Shown here: positions 1 to 6,128 of the stretch, one piece after another | Layout: each line of letters starts with the position of its first letter | How positions within the stretch are numbered: position 1 is the first letter of the stretch | Origin: Candidatus Hodarchaeota archaeon | Lineage (GTDB): Archaea; Asgardarchaeota; Heimdallarchaeia; Hodarchaeales; Hodarchaeaceae | Assembly (NCBI GenBank): GCA_016840305.1 | Contig: JAEOSP010000406.1 | Span: 1 to 10,527 of the forward strand | Length of the DNA: 10,527 bases | Direction: 5' to 3' | Notes under the pieces: model-generated | Told to the model about the DNA's origin: nothing | What the model saw: the letters and a program-made list of their open reading frames with translations, nothing else | Databases searched by the model: none | Made by a program: the position numbers and the translations under genes

Positions 1-355
1 GTTCCACAATGATGTTAAGATCTCTAAAGTTTTAGGAGTAATAACTGGGGGATGGTGGGAAATTGAAAATTTGAGTATAGTACGAAATATAATAGAAGAG
101 TTCGCCTTAAATTCATCCACGATACTTTCTGGGGTAATTCTTCGCCCTCATTCTTATCTTTTAAGGGGAGAAACTGATCTAAATAGAGAGATTTTATCAA
201 CTTTAGAAAAAATTGGTGATATGTTTATTAGAGAAGGGAAAGTAGACAAAACGGATTTATTATTTGTTAGCCAACCACTTGTAAATAATGAAGACTACTT
301 AAATACATTAAACAAGAATTATTTAGAAGCAAAAACAAAACAGATTAAGAAATGA
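1..355 (+). CDS. Flavodoxin-family (WrbA/iron-sulfur flavoprotein-like) protein, C-terminal part, 5' truncated by window edge
   Basis: The frame is open from base 2 to the TGA at 353-355, giving 117 visible residues. A TTG at 71 could be read as a start, but no SD lies before it and the upstream codons read as ordinary protein including a GGWWE motif, so the gene very probably enters from outside the window. The visible part fits the C-terminal end of NADPH-dependent FMN reductase/flavodoxin-like proteins: a Gly-Gly loop (GGWWEIEN), a helix, a strand leading into RPHSYLLR, a long helix (EILSTLEKIGDMFIREG), then the SQPLVNNEDY..LN tail I associate with archaeal multimeric flavodoxins. Such proteins bind FMN and move electrons in the cytoplasm. 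The N-terminal FMN phosphate loop and any Cys cluster lie outside the window, so the family call rests on pattern memory only. It converges on the aminopeptidase gene. Confidence 0.55.
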   Translation, partial: FHNDVKISKVLGVITGGWWEIENLSIVRNIIEEFALNSSTILSGVILRPHSYLLRGETDLNREILSTLEKIGDMFIREGKVDKTDLLFVSQPLVNNEDYLNTLNKNYLEAKTKQIKK

Positions 356-417
356 TTTCTAGAGTGAGAATTGATTTATAAAAAGCATCCAAACTTGCGG
401 TAGTTTCACCTTACTTG

Positions 418-450
418 CTAGAATCTGCATAAAATAAATTCTAGATTTTT
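418..450 (+). terminator. Inverted repeat plus T5 at the end of the flavodoxin-like gene
   Basis: CTAGAAT (418-424) and ATTCTAG (438-444) are perfect 7-base complementary arms with a 13-base loop, followed one base later by TTTTT (446-450) on the plus strand. The right arm contains the TAG stop of the convergent minus-strand gene (441-443). Stem plus T-run is what an intrinsic terminator looks like; archaeal termination depends mainly on the T-run. The stem is AT-rich and weak. Confidence 0.4.
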
Positions 451-2363
451 AAAATAATTTGTTCCTCTAATAGAAGTTCTACTACAAAGGTGATGTCTTC
501 AAAATTCACTTCAGGATAAGAAGCTTTAAGTAGAAGGTATATGTCTTCAACATTCATTTTTCCCGTTGCTAAATTAAGTAATTCTAAGACAATTCCTCCC
601 CAATATTTCTGAATGAGACCTCCGAGCTTTATTTGTTTATCTCCAGACCTATTAGGGGTCATTATACGTTTAAAAGATAGAGGTCCAATATAATTCCGTT
701 TGATTATTGTTTTATCAACAACTGTTTTGTCTCCATTTTTCTCTTTAATATCCTCTTGGATCTGATTTAGATGATTGAAATGTCCTTCAACCATTTTTAT
801 ATAATATTCGGCTTCTTTTTTGAGATCTTCATCCTTATTTAGGGCTAATACACTTTTTAATTTAAAAACCGATCTTTCTTTCATTAATTCTTTTTGTCGT
901 TGTCGTAAAGGTTGGGATAATTCTTTAGATTGAATTAATCTTTGTTCAAGAAGAGCACTTCCTTCAATGATTTCTGAAAAGACATATGGTAAACTTTCCA
1001 TTAAGTATTTAGGATTAGAGGTTCCTAGAGCATAAGCTATTACACTTGAAATAACTCCAACACTCCGACATTCCAAGGGTTCAACTTTATCAATACTATC
1101 AGCACTTGAATGGTGATAGGGATCATCATGACCAAACATAATTCCAGGAACCGAAAAATAATAATCATTGAAGATAAGATGATCGCTTCCTCCAGCAAAT
1201 GGCTGGATAGTATAATTTAGCTGATATGTCCATCCATCTTGCACAACTTTTTGAGTCTTAACGATCTCAGAAACATATTTTACCATCCCTGTTAAATATG
1301 ATGGTGTGGATATACTTGGAGAACTAATAGATAAAGGTGTACCCACCGTTTTTGGAGATTCTCCGACCATATCAAGATTCAGAACCGATATTATCTTCCT
1401 ACCTTTAGAATCTCTTTCTTGATCATATTTAGTTAACCAAGGTATTGTACCTGAGAATTCAGGAACCCATAAAAACCGTAATGTTCTCTTCGGGTATTTA
1501 ATTTGTCCTGTTTGTATCATTCTATTTAAACTGAGTACAATTTCAAGTAAAGTAGCGCTTCCAGATGCATTATCATTGGCACCAGGAGAGGGATGGCATA
1601 AATGAGCTATCATCACTATCTCCTCCAGAGGTTTTTCTTTTCCAATGAAAAAGGATTCTAAAACATGTAATTTTCCATTTTTTTCTGAAAAATGAGCATC
1701 GATTTTGAAATGTAGTTTGACTTCTTCTTCACTCTGAAGATATTGTTGTAATTCTCTTGCTTGTGCATGGGATATTGAGAAACCTGATGTAACGTCTGAC
1801 AAGTTTTCTGCTACAGGCCAAAATCCATCGTATTGAACAGTAGAATCACCAATCTGAGCAGCTCGATTTAAATTTGGATGATAAATTAATCCTAATACAT
1901 TATGTTTTGCTGCATAAGAAAAGATACTCCGAGGACCCGCGGAAATTAAAGCGATTTTTCCATTTGCAACCTCATAATCAGAGGGTTTATTTCCAGTTCC
2001 CACATCGACAAGCACTCCTTCAAAATCAGCTGCTTTGGAATGCGTTAAGACACTCATAGGATGATCAATAAATCTACATAATCTCTTCTTAAATGGTTTA
2101 ATTAACCAGCATTCTCCTGATTTTATATCCCAAGATATTGGAGAAGTCCAACCCCAGGAGTTCCATTTTCCATCTGCAGGATACTCGTTTATTACTGAAG
2201 AGATATTATTATCTTTTAAAATAGATTGAATGTCTTTAGCGGACTCAAGAAATCCTAATGACCCTTGAATTCGGTGATGTTGAGAAATTTTCGTAATATT
2301 ATTCATGATAGACTGAGTAGAAAATTCTCTGGTGAAAATATCGACTAAATGTGAAATACTCAT
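441..2363 (-). CDS. M28-type zinc aminopeptidase with DUF4910 architecture and winged-helix-like C-terminal tail
   Basis: 640 residues, ATG start, no signal peptide, so probably cytoplasmic. The order is: an N-terminal helical part (1-95); a PA-like insert (about 100-225) with GKIALI at 135 and GFSISHAQARELQQYL at 194-209; the M28 core (about 235-450); a long charged helical stretch (470-545); and a small C-terminal domain (about 579-640) resembling a winged helix or PqqD fold. Candidate metal ligands are H254 or H257 (IAHLCHP), D264 (GANDNASG, the bridging Asp), E302 (PEFSG), D331 (NLDMVGE) and H417/H418 (YHHSSADSIDKV). The usual M28 Glu-Glu pair is replaced by Pro-Glu, which I recall as a feature of the DUF4910/DUF2172 branch. 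Removal of N-terminal residues from peptides is the family expectation; the substrate is unknown. It lies 163 bases downstream of the serine hydrolase gene and probably has its own promoter. SD is weak (AAGAAAAAG). Confidence 0.85.
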   Translation of the reverse strand: MSISHLVDIFTREFSTQSIMNNITKISQHHRIQGSLGFLESAKDIQSILKDNNISSVINEYPADGKWNSWGWTSPISWDIKSGECWLIKPFKKRLCRFIDHPMSVLTHSKAADFEGVLVDVGTGNKPSDYEVANGKIALISAGPRSIFSYAAKHNVLGLIYHPNLNRAAQIGDSTVQYDGFWPVAENLSDVTSGFSISHAQARELQQYLQSEEEVKLHFKIDAHFSEKNGKLHVLESFFIGKEKPLEEIVMIAHLCHPSPGANDNASGSATLLEIVLSLNRMIQTGQIKYPKRTLRFLWVPEFSGTIPWLTKYDQERDSKGRKIISVLNLDMVGESPKTVGTPLSISSPSISTPSYLTGMVKYVSEIVKTQKVVQDGWTYQLNYTIQPFAGGSDHLIFNDYYFSVPGIMFGHDDPYHHSSADSIDKVEPLECRSVGVISSVIAYALGTSNPKYLMESLPYVFSEIIEGSALLEQRLIQSKELSQPLRQRQKELMKERSVFKLKSVLALNKDEDLKKEAEYYIKMVEGHFNHLNQIQEDIKEKNGDKTVVDKTIIKRNYIGPLSFKRIMTPNRSGDKQIKLGGLIQKYWGGIVLELLNLATGKMNVEDIYLLLKASYPEVNFEDITFVVELLLEEQIILKI

Positions 2364-2414
2364 ATGTAATACATCTTTTTCTTGCTGTTCAATATCAAAT
2401 AATCAGAAGCTGTT

Positions 2415-2436
2415 TTATTTTTTTAAAAATTTTTAG
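2415..2436 (-). promoter_or_regulatory. Candidate TATA region for the aminopeptidase gene
   Basis: On the minus strand this is an unbroken A/T tract (TAAAAATTTTTA palindrome at 2424-2435 followed by AAAATAAAA). Its centre is about 60 bases upstream of the ATG at 2363, which would give a leader of about 35 bases. The composition is too simple to fix an exact box. Confidence 0.25.
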
Positions 2437-2441
2437 TTTAA

Positions 2442-2465
2442 GCGAATATTTCACTCCTAATTCGC
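2442..2465 (-). terminator. GCGAAT-N12-ATTCGC inverted repeat downstream of the serine hydrolase gene
   Basis: Perfect 6-base arms (2442-2447 and 2460-2465) including two G:C pairs each stand out in otherwise AT-rich DNA. The repeat lies about 60 bases past the serine hydrolase stop, and a T5 tract on the minus strand (bases 2425-2429) follows, so it may end that transcript. It also sits just upstream of the aminopeptidase promoter tract and could instead be an operator. Confidence 0.25.
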
Positions 2466-2526
2466 AAATTATTGCTGCTCTCATTGAACTTTTCGTTTAA
2501 TTAAAATCCCTAGAGTTTCGTCATTT

Positions 2527-3723
2527 CTATTTAAATTTTCGAATTTTTCTTATGAGGACAATTAAAAAAAGAGTTGGTAGAATAAAGGTAAAACAAGTTG
2601 TTTTATTAGCAATAGTTGTCGTTTGTTCTTCATAATCTTCATGGGTAAATATGGAGGGAAGAATAAATGCATTTACTAACTCTACTGCAGGATCTCCACC
2701 AATATTTGGCATGTAACTTGTGAATGTAGCAACTACTTGATATTCAGGAACCACGATGACTCTTTGGTGTGCATACCCAAAGGCAGAAAAATATCCCTCT
2801 GGATGTAACCACCACTGAAATCCATACCCATACGTGTTGTTACTAGGTGGGTTAAGAGAAGATCTAGTAGAATTATATACCCACATTTCTGGGACAATTT
2901 GTTGCCCTTTCCATGAGCCATTGTCTAAATATAATTGGCCCAGTTTAGCAAGTGATCTTGGTGTCAATTCAAGACCTTCTCCTCCTTTATTTATTCCGTT
3001 AGGATCAGCTGGCCAATTGTAATCCTCAATACCCAGTGGAATAAATAAACGAGAAGTAGCATACTCGAGTGTACTCATATTTGTTGTGATGGTAATTATT
3101 GCTGACATAACGTGAGAAGTCCCTGAGTTGTAATTAAACATTTTTCCTGGTTCATCGATTATTTTTTGATCAAGAACATATTGAATCCAATCTGCAGATT
3201 CCCACATAAGATAGAGGGGGTTATTATTGTAATCATAGTTCGATTCATCCCATTCTAATCCTGATGTCATTGTTAATAGATGGTAAAGAGTCATATTTCG
3301 CTTTCGATCGTCGACATTGGTGAAGCTATAGTTGGGGAAAAAGTCCAGAACTGATTCATTGATACCATCGATATACCCCTCTTGAATAGCAATCCCGATT
3401 AATACACTAGTTATTGATTTTGTACAGGAGAATATATTTCGTTTTGTTGTAGCTGAATACTCAAAATATTCCTCTTCTACAAGGAATCCATTACGAATAA
3501 TTACCATGCTATACATATCAGGATAAGTCTTCTCAATATGATTTTTCAGTCCATTGAGTATTCTTGAATCCATTCCTTGTTCTTCTGGAGTTGACGTTTC
3601 CCAGCTTGTATTCATTTTGACTGTTTCAATAGAAGCTTGACCAGTAAATGAGAACATCATCGAATGTACTATAATTAAGATAGTTATTAGGAAAATAATT
3701 TGAAAATTAGAACTTTTTTTCAT
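2527..3723 (-). CDS. Secreted, membrane-anchored serine hydrolase of the class C beta-lactamase family (COG1680/PF00144 type)
   Basis: 398 residues. An N-terminal signal peptide (1-30: Lys-Lys, a hydrophobic core, then GQA before S31) and a C-terminal hydrophobic helix (about 376-391) ended by RKIRKFK predict an extracellular enzyme tethered to the membrane. The catalytic S-x-x-K is S99-C-T-K102 and the Y-x-N/S motif is Y198-N-S200, within the family pattern EPGKMFNYNSG. HLLTMTSG (148-155) is the typical substrate-loop segment. The third motif, usually H-G-G or K-T/S-G before Q, reads YAHQ at 317-320 and is degenerate. Members are esterases, D-amino-acid peptidases or lactamases; the substrate is not predictable. 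Nine N-x-S/T sequons are present. The ATG at 3723 is preceded by GGAAGGA (SD-like), and the gene lies 57 bases downstream of the toroid-protein gene. Confidence 0.85.
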   Translation of the reverse strand: MKKSSNFQIIFLITILIIVHSMMFSFTGQASIETVKMNTSWETSTPEEQGMDSRILNGLKNHIEKTYPDMYSMVIIRNGFLVEEEYFEYSATTKRNIFSCTKSITSVLIGIAIQEGYIDGINESVLDFFPNYSFTNVDDRKRNMTLYHLLTMTSGLEWDESNYDYNNNPLYLMWESADWIQYVLDQKIIDEPGKMFNYNSGTSHVMSAIITITTNMSTLEYATSRLFIPLGIEDYNWPADPNGINKGGEGLELTPRSLAKLGQLYLDNGSWKGQQIVPEMWVYNSTRSSLNPPSNNTYGYGFQWWLHPEGYFSAFGYAHQRVIVVPEYQVVATFTSYMPNIGGDPAVELVNAFILPSIFTHEDYEEQTTTIANKTTCFTFILPTLFLIVLIRKIRKFK

Positions 3724-3768
3724 ATTCCTTCCAACTAAGGTTGAATGGTCCTGTAAAACTACTCATCC

Positions 3769-3787
3769 TATTTAATTTTATTATAAG
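3769..3787 (-). promoter_or_regulatory. Candidate TATA box of the serine hydrolase gene
   Basis: Reading the minus strand, CTTATAATAAAATTAAATA lies about 55 bases before the ATG at 3723 and would place a transcript start about 30 bases before it. It overlaps the stop codon of the upstream toroid-protein gene (3781-3783), so the hydrolase can have its own promoter despite the 57-base gap. Confidence 0.35.
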
Positions 3788-4728
3788 TGCAACGAGTTTC
3801 TCCACCATTGCAGTACTCTTAAAGCTCGTAACGTATTCCAACGACTTAGTTTTCTTGCTTCTTCCATTTTAAACCAAATTTTTCCAGGAATAGCTTGTTG
3901 CAATGGCCATTTCCCATTTTTCTCCTTTTTAAGGATCGTATCAATTGCATCAGAAAATCTTTCATCATAAGGGTGATTGATTGTTTGGAAATAGTCCAAA
4001 GCAGAAAGAACTTTATATCTCCATCTTTGAGGGAAAGTAAGAAGGGTCATATTAGAGTCTACTATATTACCTGTCCGATGAGACTTATATAAACGATGTT
4101 TTAGCAAGAATTCATGTGCTTTTTCCTGCATCGCTGATAATTCAGATTTTTTTGTTGAAAAACTCTGTTCATATTCATGTAATGCTTCTAAAACCATTAG
4201 TGTTGTATGGAAAGAGCCGTGAGTAGCACCACGTATGTATCTGCAGTTCCAACCTCCATCTCTCATTTGATTATTGATAATATATGAAAAAATTTGCTCT
4301 AGTCTGTCGTCCTTGATTTGAAAATAAGATAATATCCCAAACACTAAACCAGTAATACAGGTCTCACTAACTTTTTTCTTGCTTTTTGTATAGTTGATTC
4401 CTCCATCCTCTAGTAATCCATTATTTAATAGTAGTTTACTTCCTGTTCGACAATTTTCATTTAAGGGGTTAATCCCTAATCTTCGTAACAGTAATAAAGT
4501 GTATGTGGTCGAAATCCATTTTGGATTATAGAAACCTTGAGCCCATGTTCCCTTTTTATCCTGATAACTGAGCAATTCCTTCCCCCATCCTTCAAACTCA
4601 ATTTTGGAACGTTCTTTTTCATATTCATCAGGTTTAATAAAGCAAAGGTCCTTCATTACTTGCCATTTTATAGAAGGATCTCCTGAAAGTAACCAATCAA
4701 TAGTTGATGAATCTATAGTGGTTTTCAT
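3781..4728 (-). CDS. Squalene-cyclase/prenyltransferase-like alpha/alpha-toroid protein of unknown function
   Basis: 315 residues, ATG start, no signal peptide or membrane helix, so probably soluble. The repeats resemble the QW-type repeats of terpenoid cyclases and protein prenyltransferase beta subunits: SYQDKKGTWAQ (54-64), LEDGGINY (106-113), NNQMRDGGWNCR (152-163) and KNGKWPLQQ (270-278). I recognise the N-terminal WLLSGDPSIKWQVMKDL and the ETC, WNCR and GATHGSFHTT blocks (122-124, 160-163, 167-176) as shared by a widespread group of uncharacterised proteins in bacteria and archaea. At 315 residues it is half the length of a squalene-hopene cyclase, and no D-x-D-D protonation motif is visible, so it is not a standard cyclase. 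C124, C162, H170 and H174 could form a metal site (inference). It is transcribed away from the GNAT gene; an SD-like GAAGG is 10 bases upstream of the ATG. Confidence 0.7.
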   Translation of the reverse strand: MKTTIDSSTIDWLLSGDPSIKWQVMKDLCFIKPDEYEKERSKIEFEGWGKELLSYQDKKGTWAQGFYNPKWISTTYTLLLLRRLGINPLNENCRTGSKLLLNNGLLEDGGINYTKSKKKVSETCITGLVFGILSYFQIKDDRLEQIFSYIINNQMRDGGWNCRYIRGATHGSFHTTLMVLEALHEYEQSFSTKKSELSAMQEKAHEFLLKHRLYKSHRTGNIVDSNMTLLTFPQRWRYKVLSALDYFQTINHPYDERFSDAIDTILKKEKNGKWPLQQAIPGKIWFKMEEARKLSRWNTLRALRVLQWWRNSLHL

Positions 4729-4758
4729 AAATGTAACCTTCTTAACATCCGTAGTAAA

Positions 4759-4773
4759 TTACTATAATAGTTT
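4759..4773 (-). promoter_or_regulatory. Candidate TATA box of the toroid-protein gene
   Basis: On the minus strand AAACTATTATAGTAA lies about 38 bases before the ATG, which would give a leader of about 13 bases. The box itself is nearly symmetrical (ACTAT-A-ATAGT). It lies in the 143-base divergent gap shared with the GNAT gene, for which the A-run at 4803-4816 is a weaker candidate on the other strand. Confidence 0.3.
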
Positions 4774-4858
4774 AGGAAGAATACTAATACACTGCTATTC
4801 GTGAATAAAAAAAAAATCAACAACAGCATTTATTACTTTTACTATCTATTAATTCATC

Positions 4859-4864
4859 AGGAGA
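4859..4864 (+). promoter_or_regulatory. Shine-Dalgarno site fixing a TTG start
   Basis: AGGAGA ends 7 bases before the TTG at 4872 but 16 bases before the first in-frame ATG at 4881. The spacing favours TTG as the real start of the GNAT gene. Confidence 0.65.
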
Positions 4865-4871
4865 CATTAAA

Positions 4872-5456
4872 TTGGAAAAAATGCTTTTAGATATTCCATC
4901 TAGGTTAGAGACTCCACGCTTAATTATCAGGAAATATAAGAAAAGTGATGGTGAACCCTTTTATGATTTATTAGAAAGGAATGAGAACCGAGTTTTTTTG
5001 GTTGATCATGTTACAGAAGCAGTCACAATTAAAACCAAAGAGGAAGCGGAAATTAGAATAAGAGAACTTAATGCTTATTGGGTAGCAAGAAAGAGATTTG
5101 TAATGGGAATCTGGTTGAAATCCTCTCATTTGTATATTGGTCAAATATGGATTGAACCTAAGAATTGGGAAGTCCCTTCATTTGAGCTTGGTTGGTTTTT
5201 AGACCAGGCTTATCAGGGAAAAGGAATAGCTTCAGAAGCAGCAAAAAGGGCAACAAAATTTATTTTTGACGATTTGAAAGCTCACAAAATTATAGTTTTA
5301 ACTCGTGATGACAATGCAAGAAGCTATATGTTAGCAGAAAGATGTGGATATATCAAAGAAGGACATCTTCGTGATCATAACGTTAAGAATGGAAAAAGAT
5401 TTGGCCTCTATTGTTATGGACTATTGAAGAAAGAATTTAAACAAATCGATAATTAG
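4872..5456 (+). CDS. GNAT N-acetyltransferase, RimJ/RimL type
   Basis: 194 residues from a TTG start chosen by its SD. The acetyl-CoA-dependent transferase fold is clear: RLETPRLIIRKYKKSD at 11-26 is the standard RimJ/RimL opening, FELGWFLD (104-111) is the strand before the cofactor loop, YQGKGIASEA (114-123) is the Q/R-x-x-G-x-G/A pyrophosphate loop, and DNARSYMLAERCGY (147-160) is the N-x-x-S...K/R-x-G-F/Y segment. Length is normal for the family. Members acetylate ribosomal-protein N-termini, small amines or antibiotics; nothing here singles out the acceptor. It is cytoplasmic, divergent from the toroid-protein gene and followed by a 190-base gap, so it is probably transcribed alone. Confidence 0.9.
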   Translation: MEKMLLDIPSRLETPRLIIRKYKKSDGEPFYDLLERNENRVFLVDHVTEAVTIKTKEEAEIRIRELNAYWVARKRFVMGIWLKSSHLYIGQIWIEPKNWEVPSFELGWFLDQAYQGKGIASEAAKRATKFIFDDLKAHKIIVLTRDDNARSYMLAERCGYIKEGHLRDHNVKNGKRFGLYCYGLLKKEFKQIDN

Positions 5457-5467
5457 ATCCTGTTTAA
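5437..5467 (+). terminator. 7-base inverted repeat enclosing the GNAT stop codon
   Basis: TTAAACA (5437-5443) pairs perfectly with TGTTTAA (5461-5467) around a 17-base loop that holds the TAG stop at 5454-5456. T-rich sequence (CTTTATTATTGTT) follows. It may be a 3'-end structure or terminator; the stem is weak. Confidence 0.3.
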
Positions 5468-5576
5468 CTTTATTATTGTTCAAGTCTGAACTAATTCCAT
5501 TCAGGAAAAACCGTTAAGTATTTTGATTCTGTTTATAAAATATGAGAATGGCTATTGACGATAAGCGCAAGACTAG

Positions 5577-5602
5577 ATTGAAATTCAATTTATAAGAAAT
5601 TG
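5577..5602 (+). promoter_or_regulatory. Candidate promoter of the SRPBCC gene with overlapping palindromes
   Basis: TTTATAAG (5589-5596) is a good TATA-like box about 55 bases before the ATG at 5647, implying a leader near 30 bases. A perfect odd palindrome, ATTGAA-A-TTCAAT (5577-5589), lies at the upstream (BRE) side. A second inverted repeat, CAATTT-ATAAG-AAATTG (5586-5602), spans the box. Together they look like a repressor site over the promoter, though AT-rich DNA gives such symmetry easily. Another TATA-like sequence (TTTATAAAAT) lies at 5532-5541. Confidence 0.35.
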
Positions 5603-5635
5603 TTTATTAGATAATAAAGATTTTTTGTATATATT

Positions 5636-5641
5636 AGGTGA
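5636..5641 (+). promoter_or_regulatory. Shine-Dalgarno site of the SRPBCC gene
   Basis: AGGTGA is the canonical archaeal SD core and ends 5 bases before the ATG at 5647. The in-frame GTG at 5638 is part of this site, so it is unlikely to be the start. Confidence 0.65.
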
Positions 5642-5646
5642 AATTA

Positions 5647-6099
5647 ATGAAAGGATCTGCAACGGTAAGAATAAATAAACCTGTAGAAGAAGTTTTTTCT
5701 TTTATAACAAATGTTGAAAATAACGATCGTTGGGTGGAAGGTGCTAGTGAAACAAAACTTATTGCGGATGAAGCAGTTAACATTGGATCGATTTTTGAAG
5801 GGAATTATTATTATTCAGGAAAAACTCATAAAATTGGATATGAAGTCGTAAATTTTTCTTTTCCAGATCAATTCGGAGTAAAATCAACTCATGGTCCATT
5901 TCCTTTTGAAAACTGGCTAGATCTAAAAAATGTTGAAGGTCAAACTGAAATTACCAATACCATAGATGCAGGTTCTGATCACTGGATGACTTCAATAATA
6001 TTCATTTTACTCAGACCTTTGATAAAGCATCAGATGAATAAACAAATGAAAAGAGAGCTTGACAATCTGAAGGCTATTCTTGAGTTAGAATTGAATTAG
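5647..6099 (+). CDS. SRPBCC-family ligand-binding protein (polyketide cyclase/dehydrase-like)
   Basis: 150 residues from the ATG chosen by the AGGTGA site; an in-frame GTG nine bases upstream would add only three. The order fits the START/Bet v 1-like helix-grip fold: strand MKGSATVRINKPVEEVF, short helices with ITNVENNDRWVEGA (18-31), a curved sheet (IGSIFEGNYYYSGKTHKIGYEVVNF), ending in a long amphipathic helix (about 117-148). Members form a hydrophobic pocket for lipids, sterols, polyketides or pigments, and some are enzymes; no ligand can be named here. No signal peptide, so probably cytoplasmic. It converges on the CPA2 antiporter gene with only 22 bases between stops. Confidence 0.75.
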   Translation: MKGSATVRINKPVEEVFSFITNVENNDRWVEGASETKLIADEAVNIGSIFEGNYYYSGKTHKIGYEVVNFSFPDQFGVKSTHGPFPFENWLDLKNVEGQTEITNTIDAGSDHWMTSIIFILLRPLIKHQMNKQMKRELDNLKAILELELN

Positions 6100-6106
6100 T
6101 ACAACA

Positions 6107-6128
6107 GTGTTAGTAAGTTTTCTAACAC
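6107..6128. terminator. Inverted repeat between convergent SRPBCC and CPA2 genes
   Basis: GTGTTAG (6107-6113) and CTAACAC (6122-6128) are perfect 7-base arms around an 8-base loop containing TTTT. The right arm includes the TAG stop (6122-6124) of the minus-strand antiporter gene. Its position between two stops suggests a bidirectional 3'-end structure. Confidence 0.4.

Noticed and set aside
71..73. TTG as the start of the left-edge gene
   Set aside because: No SD precedes it, and the frame is open to the window edge with a flavodoxin-like Gly-Gly motif upstream.
1874..2059. Plus-strand open frame opposite the aminopeptidase gene (61 codons)
   Set aside because: It is antisense to a clear M28 enzyme, has no SD and shows no protein-like pattern; a shadow frame.
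2733..3022. Two short open frames, one on each strand, inside the serine hydrolase gene
   Set aside because: Both lie in other frames of a well-supported gene with intact catalytic motifs.
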